Source of the DNA: Deltaproteobacteria bacterium
GTDB lineage: Bacteria; Desulfobacterota; GWC2-55-46
Direction: 5' to 3'
DNA: 51,228 bases
Assembly (NCBI GenBank): GCA_016218105.1
Contig: JACRET010000021.1
Span: 1-51,228 of the forward strand
Positions 8,005 to 16,782 of the stretch are shown here, piece by piece (position 1 is the stretch's first letter; the number at the start of each line of letters is the position of its first letter). Made by a program: the position numbers and the translations under genes. The notes beneath the pieces were generated by a model that was not told where the DNA came from, searched no databases, and saw nothing but the letters and a program-made list of their open reading frames with translations.

Positions 8005-9204
8005 TTAAAGCAGTATCCCTGCTATAGCAGCCGTCATAAAGCTCGCGATGACGCCGGATACGAGGGCCTTAAGGCTCAGGCGCGCTACTTCTTTCTTGCG
8101 CTCAGGCGCGATGGAGCCGATGCCGCCGATGAGTATGGCGATAGAGCCGAAGTTAGCGAACCCGCAGAGCGCGTAAGTGGCTATCGTTATTGAGCGCGGG
8201 CTGAGCGTGCCGGCTGTGATATACCCCTGCATCTTTTGATAAGAGATAAATTCATTGAATACGACCTTGATGCCCAGAAGCTCTCCCACCTTCATGCAGT
8301 CCTCCCACGGCACTCCCATCAAGAAAGCAAATGGTGTGAATATATAACCGCTTATCTCCTCGAAAGAAGTATGCGCGAAGCCCAGAAAGTGGTTCATCAT
8401 ACCGATCAGTGAAATGAAGGCGAGCAGCATCGCGCCGATAGTCGCGGCTAGCTTAAGCCCATCTCCCGCGCCGTTCGCCGCCGCTTCTATTATATTCACG
8501 TCGCTGCTCTTTAGAGCGGAGCGGGCCTCTACCCCGGATATCTGGGTCTCCCGCTCCGGTATCATAAGCTTTGAAATAACGATAGCCGCCGGGGCGCTCA
8601 TCACGGATGCCGCGAGGAGATGCCCCGCGCTCGCCCCGAAGCTTACATAGACCGCCATTACGCTCCCGGCGATCGTGGCCATGAAGCCGGTCATTACGGT
8701 AAAGAGCTCCGAGCGGGTCATCTTCCGTATATATTCCTTAACGCCAGTTGTCGCCTCGATCCCCATGAAGACGAACATCGCCGACATGAGCGCCTCCGCG
8801 CCCGAGGCCTTCATCGTCCATTCCATCACACGGGCCATCGCGCGCACTACTATCTGTATAATGCCGAGGTAAAAAAGGACCCCCATCAAGGAGGATACGA
8901 ATATGATCACCGGAAGGACTTTGAAGGCGAGTATCGCGCCGATACTGAAATCGCTTATGAGGTTGCCGAAGAGAAAGCGGGCGCCGATATCGGTAAAGTC
9001 AAGGAGTCCCGTCATCGCGATCCTGGCGCCCTCAAATACGACAAGCCCAACGGATGTCTTAAGGATCAAAACCGCGAAGAGGAACTGAAGCCCTATCCCC
9101 CATGCCGCCAGACGCCAGTTTATATGCTGTCTGCTGTCGCAAAACGCTAAACCAATGAGCACAAAAACGGCAAGACCTGCAAAACTTATGAACCTCTCAA
9201 ACAT
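8005..9204 (-). CDS. CNT-family (NupC-like) nucleoside transporter
   Basis: 399 residues, strongly hydrophobic, with the concentrative nucleoside transporter layout: three N-terminal helices, a Gate domain and a C-terminal transport core. The core signature appears as FMGIEATTGVKEYI followed by MTRSELFTVMTGFMATIAGS. Later GEFISYQKMQ-type and CGFANFGSI segments also match the family. In this family the protein imports nucleosides with a proton or sodium gradient through the inner membrane. Length is normal (about 400). The first three residues follow a weak AAGAG ribosome site. It is a single-gene unit convergent with the M29 peptidase; downstream lies a repeat-rich spacer. Ion and substrate specificity cannot be read reliably. 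Confidence 0.9.
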   Translation of the reverse strand: MFERFISFAGLAVFVLIGLAFCDSRQHINWRLAAWGIGLQFLFAVLILKTSVGLVVFEGARIAMTGLLDFTDIGARFLFGNLISDFSIGAILAFKVLPVIIFVSSLMGVLFYLGIIQIVVRAMARVMEWTMKASGAEALMSAMFVFMGIEATTGVKEYIRKMTRSELFTVMTGFMATIAGSVMAVYVSFGASAGHLLAASVMSAPAAIVISKLMIPERETQISGVEARSALKSSDVNIIEAAANGAGDGLKLAATIGAMLLAFISLIGMMNHFLGFAHTSFEEISGYIFTPFAFLMGVPWEDCMKVGELLGIKVVFNEFISYQKMQGYITAGTLSPRSITIATYALCGFANFGSIAILIGGIGSIAPERKKEVARLSLKALVSGVIASFMTAAIAGILL

Positions 9205-9302
9205 TGCTCTTAAACAAAGCCTTTCTCATGCAGGATATTGAAAAGTCCATCAATAATGAATTGCACCAGCAGGGTATTTTTCAACACCCGGGCCGGATGA
9301 AC

Positions 9303-9722
9303 CTATTCGCCTATTATTTTGACAAGCACCCTTTTCCTGCGCCTGCCGTCAAACTCGCCGTAGAAAATCTGCTCCCATGTGCCGAAATCCAGCTTGCCGT
9401 GCGTGACCGCCACAACGGCCTCCCTGCCCATGACCTGCCTTTTGAGGTGCGCGTCGGCATTGTCCTCTCCCGTATCGTTATGCCTGTACTGCCCGACAGG
9501 CGCGTGAGGGGCAAGCCGCTCCAGCCACGCCTCGAAGTCGTGATGGAGCCCCGCCTCATCGTCGTTTATAAAGACCGACGACGTTATGTGCATCGAATTT
9601 ACCAGCACGAGCCCCTCTTTAATGCCGCTCTCAATGAGGCATTGGGTCACCTCCGGGGTTATGTTCACAAAACCCCTCCGTTCAGGGATATGAAGAAATA
9701 TCTCTTTTCTGTAGGATTTCAT
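9303..9722 (-). CDS. YjbQ/UPF0047 family protein
   Basis: 139 residues covering the whole YjbQ family. The core has [23 protein letters not shown] and the C-terminal signature [20 protein letters not shown] followed by an Arg-rich strand. E. coli YjbQ shows weak thiamin-phosphate-synthase-like activity, but the physiological role is not settled. The conserved histidines and glutamate are present. Start is supported by GGAG 4-8 nt upstream. The gene follows the flavodiiron gene by 31 nt, nearly all of which is a fragment of a dispersed repeat. Confidence 0.88.
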   Translation of the reverse strand: MKSYRKEIFLHIPERRGFVNITPEVTQCLIESGIKEGLVLVNSMHITSSVFINDDEAGLHHDFEAWLERLAPHAPVGQYRHNDTGEDNADAHLKRQVMGREAVVAVTHGKLDFGTWEQIFYGEFDGRRRKRVLVKIIGE

Positions 9723-9725
9723 CCT

Positions 9726-9753
9726 GCTCCTGATGAACTTTTTCAGCAGACTG
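9726..9753. repeat. Terminus of the CAGG-type repeat between FDP and yjbQ-like genes
   Basis: Read on the minus strand, the repeat terminus CAGTCTGCTGAAAAAG (9753 down to 9738) begins immediately after the TAG stop of the flavodiiron protein. Only the terminus is present; the rest of the 124-bp element is missing. It fills the gap between the two genes. Confidence 0.75.
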
Positions 9754-10932
9754 CTAGCTGATATTATTTTCCCTGTGCCTGGCCGTTATAGCCAGGGCCA
9801 GCCTCTCAATCGCCGCGAAGTCAGCTTCTTTTGGCCTGCCTTTCACAAGGACATTTTCAAGCATCTCCGCCTTAAGCCCTGACATAGTGGAAGCTACCTG
9901 CTCAGCCATCTTCCCTCCCCATCCGTATGATCCGATGATTGAGGCGAATTTGAGCTTTGGCCGGAGCGCATTTACCATGAACGCGGCATGTATGACAGCG
10001 GGGTGCGCTCCGATAAGCACCGTGGGAGAGCCGAAAACTATCGTAGGCGCGTCTACCAGCGACATCGCGAGCTTTCCAAGATCCGTTACTGCGAGATTGA
10101 ACTTTTCAACGCCCACGCCGTTCTTTACCAGCGACTCGGTCAGGAAGTCCACCATCGCCTCCGTTGAGCCGTGCATGGTCGCGTACGGTAATATAACCTT
10201 ATTCGACAGTTTTTCAGATATCCACTCGGCATGAGACTTCATTATGCATTCGGGGTCTTTGTGCAATGGGCCGTGGCTCGGGGCGATGATCTCTATCGGA
10301 AATTTCCCGAACCTCTCCATATGTTTTTTGATAGTGGCCCTGAAGGGCATCATCACTTCAGCGTAGTATCTCTTGGAGGCTTCGCAGACCTTTTCGTAAT
10401 CGTCGACATATAAGCTTGCGCTTGCCAGGTGCGAGCCAAAAAGATCGCAGGAAAATAATATCCTGTCTTCTTTAAGGTATGTAGAGATAGTCTCGGGCCA
10501 GTGCACCCAGGGGGTATGGAGGAATTCAAGCGTCTTGCCGCCAAGGTCAAGGGTCTCGCCGTCCGACACCGCCGTGATCTTATCACCAGCTATGCCGAGG
10601 AGGTCCCCAAGGAACTCCCTGCCTTTGGGGCTCGTAAGGAGCCTCGCATCCGGATATCTTTTAAGCACCTCCGGGAGGGTCCCGGAGTGATCCTGCTCGG
10701 AGTGCTGAGATATCACATAATCTATCTTCTCAACGCCCTTCAGCTCATCAAGAAGCACCGGGGACTTGCTCGGGTCTACGGTATCTATAAGGGCCGTCTT
10801 TTGGCTCCCCTTTACTATATAAGCGTTATAGCTTGTGCCGTCCGGGAGCGGTATAAGCGAGTCGAAAAGACGCCTGTCCCAATCGACCGCCCCTGCCCAG
10901 AAAACGCCGTCTTTTATCTTTTTAGGTTCCAT
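9754..10932 (-). CDS. Flavodiiron protein (FprA/ROO type)
   Basis: 392 residues with the two-domain A-type flavodiiron layout. The metallo-beta-lactamase-like domain (about 1-245) holds the diiron ligands H77, E79, D81 and H82 (HSEQDHSG), H144, D163 and H220. The flavodoxin domain follows, with its phosphate loop [10 protein letters not shown] at 251-260. These cytoplasmic enzymes reduce O2 to water or NO to N2O using electrons from rubredoxin. No rubredoxin gene is adjacent. The ligand set is complete, so it should be active. It has its own sigma-70-like promoter, and its TAG stop coincides with a repeat terminus. Confidence 0.93.
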   Translation of the reverse strand: MEPKKIKDGVFWAGAVDWDRRLFDSLIPLPDGTSYNAYIVKGSQKTALIDTVDPSKSPVLLDELKGVEKIDYVISQHSEQDHSGTLPEVLKRYPDARLLTSPKGREFLGDLLGIAGDKITAVSDGETLDLGGKTLEFLHTPWVHWPETISTYLKEDRILFSCDLFGSHLASASLYVDDYEKVCEASKRYYAEVMMPFRATIKKHMERFGKFPIEIIAPSHGPLHKDPECIMKSHAEWISEKLSNKVILPYATMHGSTEAMVDFLTESLVKNGVGVEKFNLAVTDLGKLAMSLVDAPTIVFGSPTVLIGAHPAVIHAAFMVNALRPKLKFASIIGSYGWGGKMAEQVASTMSGLKAEMLENVLVKGRPKEADFAAIERLALAITARHRENNIS

Positions 10933-10952
10933 ATTTTTTCCTTATTATTTAA

Positions 10953-10981
10953 GATATAGCACACAAGCCCTGTATTATCAA
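10953..10981 (-). promoter_or_regulatory. Sigma-70-like promoter of the flavodiiron gene
   Basis: The minus strand has TTGATA (complement of 10976-10981), a 17-nt spacer and TATATC (complement of 10953-10958), 20 nt before the ATG. Confidence 0.5.
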
Positions 10982-10992
10982 CCAGGCTCAGG

Positions 10993-12120
10993 CTATAGGG
11001 CGCGCTTGAACGCCGCGGTGCCGAGAATTACCGAGACTGACGCGAAAACAGCTAAAAAGAGTATGTCATTCTGCACCGCTCCAAACCCCGCGCCTTTAAA
11101 CATCAATGCCCTTAAGGCATGTACCGAGTAGGTTTCCGGATTCACAACCGCGAACGCCTTGAGCCACCCCGGGAAGGACTCCACAGGATAAATAGCGCCG
11201 CTCGGGAAAAAGAAGATCACATTCATAAAGCCTCCGAGCACGCCTACTATCCTTGGGTGGTTTATCCTGCCCATCACTACGAACATAAGCCCCTGAAGCC
11301 CGAGTGTCGATAGTATGATTATCACTAGCGTCAGCAAAAGGCTTTCGACGGTCAGGAATCTCCAGAGATATATCCCAGAGATGAGAGAGCCGAAAAAGAG
11401 CACCAGCACGGCGAGTATCGTCGTTATTATAAGTCCGCTCGCGACAAGGCCCATCACGATATCCCTCTTTGTAAGGGGTGTCAAAAAATAGCTCTCCTCA
11501 ACCCCCAAAAACCTGTCCATCACCATATTGAAGGCGCCGGTCGTCATCGCGCCGAGAAATATCGCCATGATAACAACGCCCGGTATAAGCGTCTGGTCGT
11601 AGTCTATTTTCCTGTAAAGTTCGACGGGTCTTATGCGCGGCTTCGTCCTTTCCTCACGGATGGAGATGAACTCCCTGTCTATTTCCGCCGCAGCCCTTGA
11701 GATGGCCGCCTGGATGGTGTTTGCGGGGATGGTCTCCGCGTTATCGAGAAAGAGCCCGATCTCAGCGCCGGTTCTCCTCATGACGTTCCTGCTGAAATCC
11801 GGCGGTATGACAAGAACGCCTTTGTATACGCCTTCCCTTAAGCCCTCCATGGCAAACCCCTGATTCGAGACCGTCATTATATCGAAAGTCCCGGGGCCCG
11901 CCTCGATCGATCGGATCAGCTCAAGCATCCTGGTGGAATATGGCCCGTTGTCCTGATCGACTACCGCCAAAGGGAGGTTCTTTAGCTCGCCCTGGAATGA
12001 ATTGCCGAGTATTACGAGATATATGATGGGCATAAGAAGGCTCATCGCCACTACGAGCGGGTTCCTTATGAACTTTCTCAAATCCCTTTCAAATATCGCG
12101 CTGAAACGGTTCATTGTCAT
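10993..12120 (-). CDS. ABC-2 type efflux permease (YhhJ/YbhR-like)
   Basis: 375 residues: one N-terminal membrane helix (about 22-42), a large external domain (about 43-175) containing VVDQDNGPYS and PPDFSRN motifs, then five C-terminal helices ending in the FPSGAIYPVESFPGWLKAFAVVNPETY segment typical of ABC-2 permeases. With the ATPase and the HlyD-type protein it forms a drug or lipid exporter of the YbhGFSR class. E. coli uses two permeases; only one is found here, so it may act as a homodimer. No TolC-like outer-membrane gene is adjacent. The start is MTMNRF at 12120, 53 nt after the ATPase stop. Confidence 0.9.
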   Translation of the reverse strand: MTMNRFSAIFERDLRKFIRNPLVVAMSLLMPIIYLVILGNSFQGELKNLPLAVVDQDNGPYSTRMLELIRSIEAGPGTFDIMTVSNQGFAMEGLREGVYKGVLVIPPDFSRNVMRRTGAEIGLFLDNAETIPANTIQAAISRAAAEIDREFISIREERTKPRIRPVELYRKIDYDQTLIPGVVIMAIFLGAMTTGAFNMVMDRFLGVEESYFLTPLTKRDIVMGLVASGLIITTILAVLVLFFGSLISGIYLWRFLTVESLLLTLVIIILSTLGLQGLMFVVMGRINHPRIVGVLGGFMNVIFFFPSGAIYPVESFPGWLKAFAVVNPETYSVHALRALMFKGAGFGAVQNDILFLAVFASVSVILGTAAFKRAL

Positions 12121-12173
12121 GGGTTTCTTCTTTGTATGGCGGTTCGAAAAACCGGAGCCTTAGACCGAGGCGG

Positions 12174-13175
12174 TCATTTGCCCCACTTCTGCGGAACGCC
12201 AGCGCCAAGGAGGAAACTTACTTTCCTGGCTTCCTCTTCCCTTATGGGTCTGCCCGTGAAGTGTATGAATACATCCTCAAGGGTCAGCTGTTTCAGTATT
12301 ACCCTTGTAAGGTTCGCGCCCATTTTCTTAAGGCCGTCTACCAGATCAGGGATGGCGTTGGCCCCGTTCTCGGCGAAGATTATGAGTACGTCCCCGTTTA
12401 TTGCCGAAGACGTTATGCCGGGCCTCGATACCACCCACTCCTTCGCCTTTTCGATGTCGATATTGCTTAAAGTAAGCTCGATGACGTCCTTTTGGGGTAT
12501 CTGCTTTTTAAGCCCCTCAACGGTGTCGAGGGCGACGATCTTTCCGTAATCGATGATGGCGACATGGTCACAAAGGGACTCCGCCTCTTCCATGTAGTGG
12601 GTAGTGAGCAGTATCGTGAGATTATCGGCCTTCCTGAACTTCTCCAGAAGCTCCCATACGACGTGCCTCGATTGGGGGTCAAGGCCGATCGTAGGCTCGT
12701 CCAGTATGAGGATCCGCGGCTTGTGGACGAGCCCTCTGGCTATCTCAAGCCTTCTCCTCATGCCGCCGGAATATGTCGCCACAAGGTCGCCTGCGCGTTC
12801 CTTAAGCCCTACCATGGAGAGAAGCGCATCTATCCTTTCGCGCCTGTCTCTGCGCCCCATCCCGTAGAAGCGTGCGTAGATATCCATCAGCTCCATCCCG
12901 GTAAGATCAAGGTCGCTCGTCATCGCCTGCGGGACGACGCCTATTGAATTACGAACACCCTCCTGCTCCTTAACGACATCGAAGCCCGCGATCTTCGCGC
13001 TGCCGCCCGAGGGCTTAATAAGCGTTGTAAGTATCCTGATGAGGGTGGTCTTCCCCGCGCCATTAGGGCCGAGGAGCCCAAAGCAATCGCCTTCGGGTAT
13101 GGAGAGCGAAACACCCGCCAGGGCCGTCAATGCCCCGTATTCCTTTACCAGGTTTATTGTTTCTATGGCGGCCAT
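12174..13175 (-). CDS. ABC transporter ATPase (DrrA/CcmA-like)
   Basis: 333 residues. Walker A GPNGAGKTT, Q-loop VVPQAM, signature YSGGMRRRLEIARGL, Walker B RILILDEPTIGLDP and switch H in LLTTHYMEEAE are all intact. A C-terminal extension of about 110 residues after the nucleotide-binding domain is usual for DrrA-type exporters. It powers the ABC-2 permease encoded next. Its ATG overlaps the TAA of the membrane-fusion gene by one base (TAATG), indicating translational coupling. Confidence 0.93.
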   Translation of the reverse strand: MAAIETINLVKEYGALTALAGVSLSIPEGDCFGLLGPNGAGKTTLIRILTTLIKPSGGSAKIAGFDVVKEQEGVRNSIGVVPQAMTSDLDLTGMELMDIYARFYGMGRRDRRERIDALLSMVGLKERAGDLVATYSGGMRRRLEIARGLVHKPRILILDEPTIGLDPQSRHVVWELLEKFRKADNLTILLTTHYMEEAESLCDHVAIIDYGKIVALDTVEGLKKQIPQKDVIELTLSNIDIEKAKEWVVSRPGITSSAINGDVLIIFAENGANAIPDLVDGLKKMGANLTRVILKQLTLEDVFIHFTGRPIREEEARKVSFLLGAGVPQKWGK

Positions 13176-14242
13176 TATTTTTCGCCGTTCGCCTCTTCCG
13201 TGTATATCCTGACCTCTACGGTCATGCCGGGCTTAAATACGCCGTCCCCGCCGGCAATGGAGGTTTTCACCCTGAAGGTCTTTATATCCGGCCTGCCTCT
13301 GGTGACGTCCCGCTGTGTAGCGAAACCGCCTACTTCGCCTATCTCGATGACCTTGCCGCTAAACGCCTGCTGTTTCCCCGGGAATGTTATCTCGGACCTG
13401 TCACCGAGCTTGATCTTCTGGATCTCCGTCTCTTCTATGTCCACACGGGCCCAGAGGTTTGAGAGGTCGTCGATAGTGTAAATAGAAAGGCCGGGATTGA
13501 CGAACTCGCCGGGCTCAAGCGCCTTATATACGATAATGCCGCTTATCGGTGAGTCGATCTCAGTATCCTCAAGCTCCGCCAAAAGCACCTTTAGACGCGC
13601 CTCTGCCTGCGCCTTCCTGGACTCTGCCGATGAGATGCGCGCCCTGGAGGCCTTTATATTCACCTTCGAGTTTCTTAAATTCGCTTCCGCGCCTCTTGCG
13701 CGCGCTCTGTAAGCGGACAAAAGGGCGTTATTCGAATCAAACGCGGCAGCGGCCGCGTCCAGGTCTTTTTTTGCGATAAAGCCTTCTTTAAAAAGGCCCC
13801 TGGCGCGGTCGATGTTTTCCTTTGCTTCATCTGCGAGCGCCTTGACCCGGTCTATTTCCGCCTTTGCCGCTTCTGCTTCAAACTTTGCGGATTCCTTCAA
13901 TACCTCAGAATTCTCAAGCTCGGCCCTGGCTTCCTCAATGGCGCTTATCGCGCCGGATATGGCGGCCCTTCCCTCCTCGACCCTCGCCTTCAGCTCGTCT
14001 GACTCAAGACGGACGGCGATGTCCCCTTTTTTAATGCTGCCACCTTCTTCGCAGCACAACCAGCCTATCCTGCCAGCGGCCTCTGAGGTAAGCTCGACCT
14101 CCGTTGCCTCGACGACCCCTGTGGATGCCACATAGCCTTTTGGCTGTTCAGGCCGGATTTTGGAATAGATAGCAGCGATGATTATCAAGACAATTGCCGC
14201 GAGCGCGATTGTGAGAGGTCTTACCTGCCTGGCTTTGGGCAT
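13175..14242 (-). CDS. HlyD-family periplasmic adaptor (membrane fusion protein)
   Basis: 355 residues. An N-terminal inner-membrane anchor (about 10-28), a first beta/lipoyl half (GVVEATEVELTSEAAGRIG), a long alanine- and glutamate-rich coiled-coil hairpin (about 85-240), the second lipoyl half (DSPISGIIVYKALEPGEFVNPG) and a beta-barrel. Such adaptors connect an inner-membrane exporter to an outer-membrane channel. It is the first gene of the three-gene exporter operon, with GGAG 8 nt before the ATG. The closest known arrangement is YbhG-YbhF-YbhS/R. The substrate cannot be told. Confidence 0.9.
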   Translation of the reverse strand: MPKARQVRPLTIALAAIVLIIIAAIYSKIRPEQPKGYVASTGVVEATEVELTSEAAGRIGWLCCEEGGSIKKGDIAVRLESDELKARVEEGRAAISGAISAIEEARAELENSEVLKESAKFEAEAAKAEIDRVKALADEAKENIDRARGLFKEGFIAKKDLDAAAAAFDSNNALLSAYRARARGAEANLRNSKVNIKASRARISSAESRKAQAEARLKVLLAELEDTEIDSPISGIIVYKALEPGEFVNPGLSIYTIDDLSNLWARVDIEETEIQKIKLGDRSEITFPGKQQAFSGKVIEIGEVGGFATQRDVTRGRPDIKTFRVKTSIAGGDGVFKPGMTVEVRIYTEEANGEK

Positions 14243-14379
14243 CCGCTAAACTCCGTGTAAGTATAATGTGTCCTTATAATTTCAGCATATCAGAACAAGG
14301 CGTATTTTTCCAGGGATGGAAAGGCAGGCGAAGGCAGTTGGTCAAGTGAGGAGAGATTTTTGGGGAGATACCCAGGTTC

Positions 14380-14455
14380 CTTTGATGCCGGCCCGTTCTT
14401 CGAGCGGGCCCTACACTGAAGAAACCCCACTCGCAAACGGAGAGAGGTTGGGTGG
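14380..14455. repeat. Composite intergenic repeat, inverted copy (C then B)
   Basis: Module C appears as GGCCCGTTCTTCGAGCGGGC (14392-14411), followed by CTACACTGAAGAAACCCC and a diverged module B (CGGAGAGAGGTTGGG). The order is reversed relative to the copies at 7545 and 31978. It starts within a few bases of the stop of the polysaccharide operon and could fold as a hairpin at the end of that mRNA. Confidence 0.65.
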
Positions 14456-14460
14456 CGTCA

Positions 14461-16782
14461 TCATTTTTTAAGCTTTGTCATCAATTCCTTCCAGTGCTCT
14501 TCCGTAACCATCGAATCAGGCGTAACCCATATCCTCTTCGATCCGCCTTTCAGGGTGCTGTCGATCCCCTCGGCAAACGCCCGCGGCCCCATCGCTTCCT
14601 TTTTCCCCCAGAGACCGAGCGAGACATAGAAGGAATCCGCCGGGAAGTTCTTGGCGAGGTAGCGTGAGAGCGCTTCGCTTGAAGACGGCGGAAGCTCCTC
14701 AAGGAAGAAGTAATTCCATACGACTATGTTATCCGCATGCCTTAAAACCCTCCTGTAATCGAGCCCTGACTCTCTGCCGTTATTCGAGAAATTCTTCCAG
14801 CTGACCGGAACGTCCACATAGAGTTCTTTTTTGTGGCTGTGCGCAATGTCCGCCGCCCTCTGTATATATTTTTCCATAAGCGCCGACCGCCACTCCCAGA
14901 TGGACGGGTCGTCACGGTCTATCAGGCCGTCATATGTCCTCGGCCAGTCCTTTTTACCGGTAAAGGCGGAATATGACCTCAGATCCTCTATATTATATGA
15001 ATAACTGTAATAAGGCATCTCGGTAAGGTCTATTACGTCTACCTGATAATTGGCGGCGAGGTACTCTATCATCTCAAGCACCATGCCGCCGTATTCGCCC
15101 TCTACAATTTCCATGAAGCCGAGCTGCTCGGTATTTCTCTTTCCGTCAAATCCGACAGCGGCTGCCCCGGGGTGTTTCTTGATGTATTCGGGGCCGTATA
15201 TGTCTATGAAGGCCGCCACCTTGAAACCCGATTTATGGAATGTGTTTGCCGCGCTCGCGATCAGGTCTTCCTTTGCCCCCTTTTGGTGGTTAGACCAACT
15301 CCCCTCATGGCCCTTCCATTTAAAATACGCCCACTCAGGCCTGCCGGCGCTTACGCCCATGATCTTACCGGCGCCCACGTCAGGCCTGTTAAGGACGTTT
15401 GATACCGCCTTCCTCCAGTCCCCCCACGCGTCGAAGTGCGTCGAAAGCCCCATCTCGAACGCGGTGTTATATATTGAAGGCTCTCTCATATAGGAGATGG
15501 TATAGTAAGTAACGGCTGAGGACGTGAATATGAGAAGAAGCCCCGCCGCCGCATATTCCCACTTTGGCCTTTTGACTGAAAAAACCCTTCTCCTCTCTAT
15601 CTTTTCCCACAGCTCAGGCGAGCCCTTCAGCTCCTTTGACCACGAATACAGGGCGACAAGGTTATAGAAATATGAAAGCGGCAGGATGAGCAGGCCGTAG
15701 GCGATGTACCTGAAATCGGAGTAGCTTTTATCAAGGACGATCGAATAAACGGCGATCACAAAAAAGAATATGACGCCTAGAAAACTCAAGACCTCCAGGG
15801 TATCGATAAAATAAAGATGCCCCGTTAAATATGCCCACGGTATCAGGAACAAAATGACGATCTGCATTACCGGGACGACGGCCATGTTGAAAAAATTGAC
15901 CGGCAGATAGAAAGAGAACGGGGCAAACCTCGGATTAAAAAAGAGGTCTTTATGCAGGAAAGAGATTTTAATGTAGCTCCTTATCCACCTTATCCGCTGT
16001 TTCCAGAGCCCGCTGACGGTTGACGGGCACTCGGCTATGACCTTCGGGTCAGGGTCGAAAACGATCCTTTTGCCGTGCTTGTATAATCTGAATGTTATCT
16101 CAAGGTCTTCTCCCCATATCTCCTTAAACCCGTTTATCTCCCTTAAGACCCTCGTCCTTACGGCCCCGAGATTTCCGGTGATGATAGGCAGGCATCTTAA
16201 AATTGAAAGCGCCCTTCGTACGAACCCGGTGCCGAGGTGGGTCGTGATGGCAAGGAACTTCTGTATGGCCGTGGAAGGATGGAGCGGGGCGTCATTGCCG
16301 CAAACCGCGTCTATGGCTCCGTCGCCGAACCACCTGACCATCTTCTTTACGGTATCAGACAGGAACAGACTGTCCGCGTCGGTAAAGATAACAACCTCGC
16401 CTTCGGCGGCGTTTATCCCCATATTCAGCGCGCTCGCCTTCCCGCCGTTCGGTTTCTTTATGTATTTTATCCTGCCCGATCTTATAAAATCCGAGATAGC
16501 CTCCTCGGTCCCATCGGTTGATCCGTCGTTTATTACGATAACTTCCATCGAGTGGTAATCAGACGCGAGGACAGAGGCAATGGTGGCGTGAATAGTCTTC
16601 TCTTCATTGTACGCGGGGATGAGTACGGTTACCTTCCCTCTGAAAACGGGTGTTTTGGAGAGAAACCTTTTTTTCCAGATCTCATAGAGAAGCGTAAGAG
16701 GGAGGAATATTATTCCCTGGAGGCCAAGAAAGAATATTACCGTCCCGAATGAATGGAATAATGTAAGGAAAGGAAGTATCAT
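14461..16782 (-). CDS. GT2 polysaccharide synthase fused to a glycosidase-like domain
   Basis: 773 residues. After one N-terminal helix (about 10-35), the cytoplasmic GT-A domain shows the processive family-2 motifs: PAYNEE, D86 in INDGSTDG, D135/D137 in TDADS, E225-D226 in GEDLE and QRIRW at 262-266. Membrane helices follow at about 296-320, 330-351, 357-381 and 408-428, with a basic loop at 383-407. The 340-residue C-terminus looks like a TIM-barrel glycosidase of the GHL type, with FIDIYGPEY, a VIDLTEMP strand, LYVDVPVSW, the RHADNIVVWNYF strand and SLGLWGKKE; D527, D585, E588 and D657 are candidate catalytic acids. The GT part resembles PgaC/IcaA. The C-terminus recalls the hydrolase half of PgaB, though that family link is unverified. 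The basic loop suggests an external C-terminal domain, but the helix count is ambiguous. ATGA overlap couples it to the deacetylase gene. Confidence 0.85.
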   Translation of the reverse strand: MILPFLTLFHSFGTVIFFLGLQGIIFLPLTLLYEIWKKRFLSKTPVFRGKVTVLIPAYNEEKTIHATIASVLASDYHSMEVIVINDGSTDGTEEAISDFIRSGRIKYIKKPNGGKASALNMGINAAEGEVVIFTDADSLFLSDTVKKMVRWFGDGAIDAVCGNDAPLHPSTAIQKFLAITTHLGTGFVRRALSILRCLPIITGNLGAVRTRVLREINGFKEIWGEDLEITFRLYKHGKRIVFDPDPKVIAECPSTVSGLWKQRIRWIRSYIKISFLHKDLFFNPRFAPFSFYLPVNFFNMAVVPVMQIVILFLIPWAYLTGHLYFIDTLEVLSFLGVIFFFVIAVYSIVLDKSYSDFRYIAYGLLILPLSYFYNLVALYSWSKELKGSPELWEKIERRRVFSVKRPKWEYAAAGLLLIFTSSAVTYYTISYMREPSIYNTAFEMGLSTHFDAWGDWRKAVSNVLNRPDVGAGKIMGVSAGRPEWAYFKWKGHEGSWSNHQKGAKEDLIASAANTFHKSGFKVAAFIDIYGPEYIKKHPGAAAVGFDGKRNTEQLGFMEIVEGEYGGMVLEMIEYLAANYQVDVIDLTEMPYYSYSYNIEDLRSYSAFTGKKDWPRTYDGLIDRDDPSIWEWRSALMEKYIQRAADIAHSHKKELYVDVPVSWKNFSNNGRESGLDYRRVLRHADNIVVWNYFFLEELPPSSSEALSRYLAKNFPADSFYVSLGLWGKKEAMGPRAFAEGIDSTLKGGSKRIWVTPDSMVTEEHWKELMTKLKK

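Noticed and set aside
9314..9559. Alternative 81-codon minus-strand frame inside the YjbQ-like gene
   Set aside because: Arg/Ser/Trp-rich shadow of a well-supported family member in another frame.
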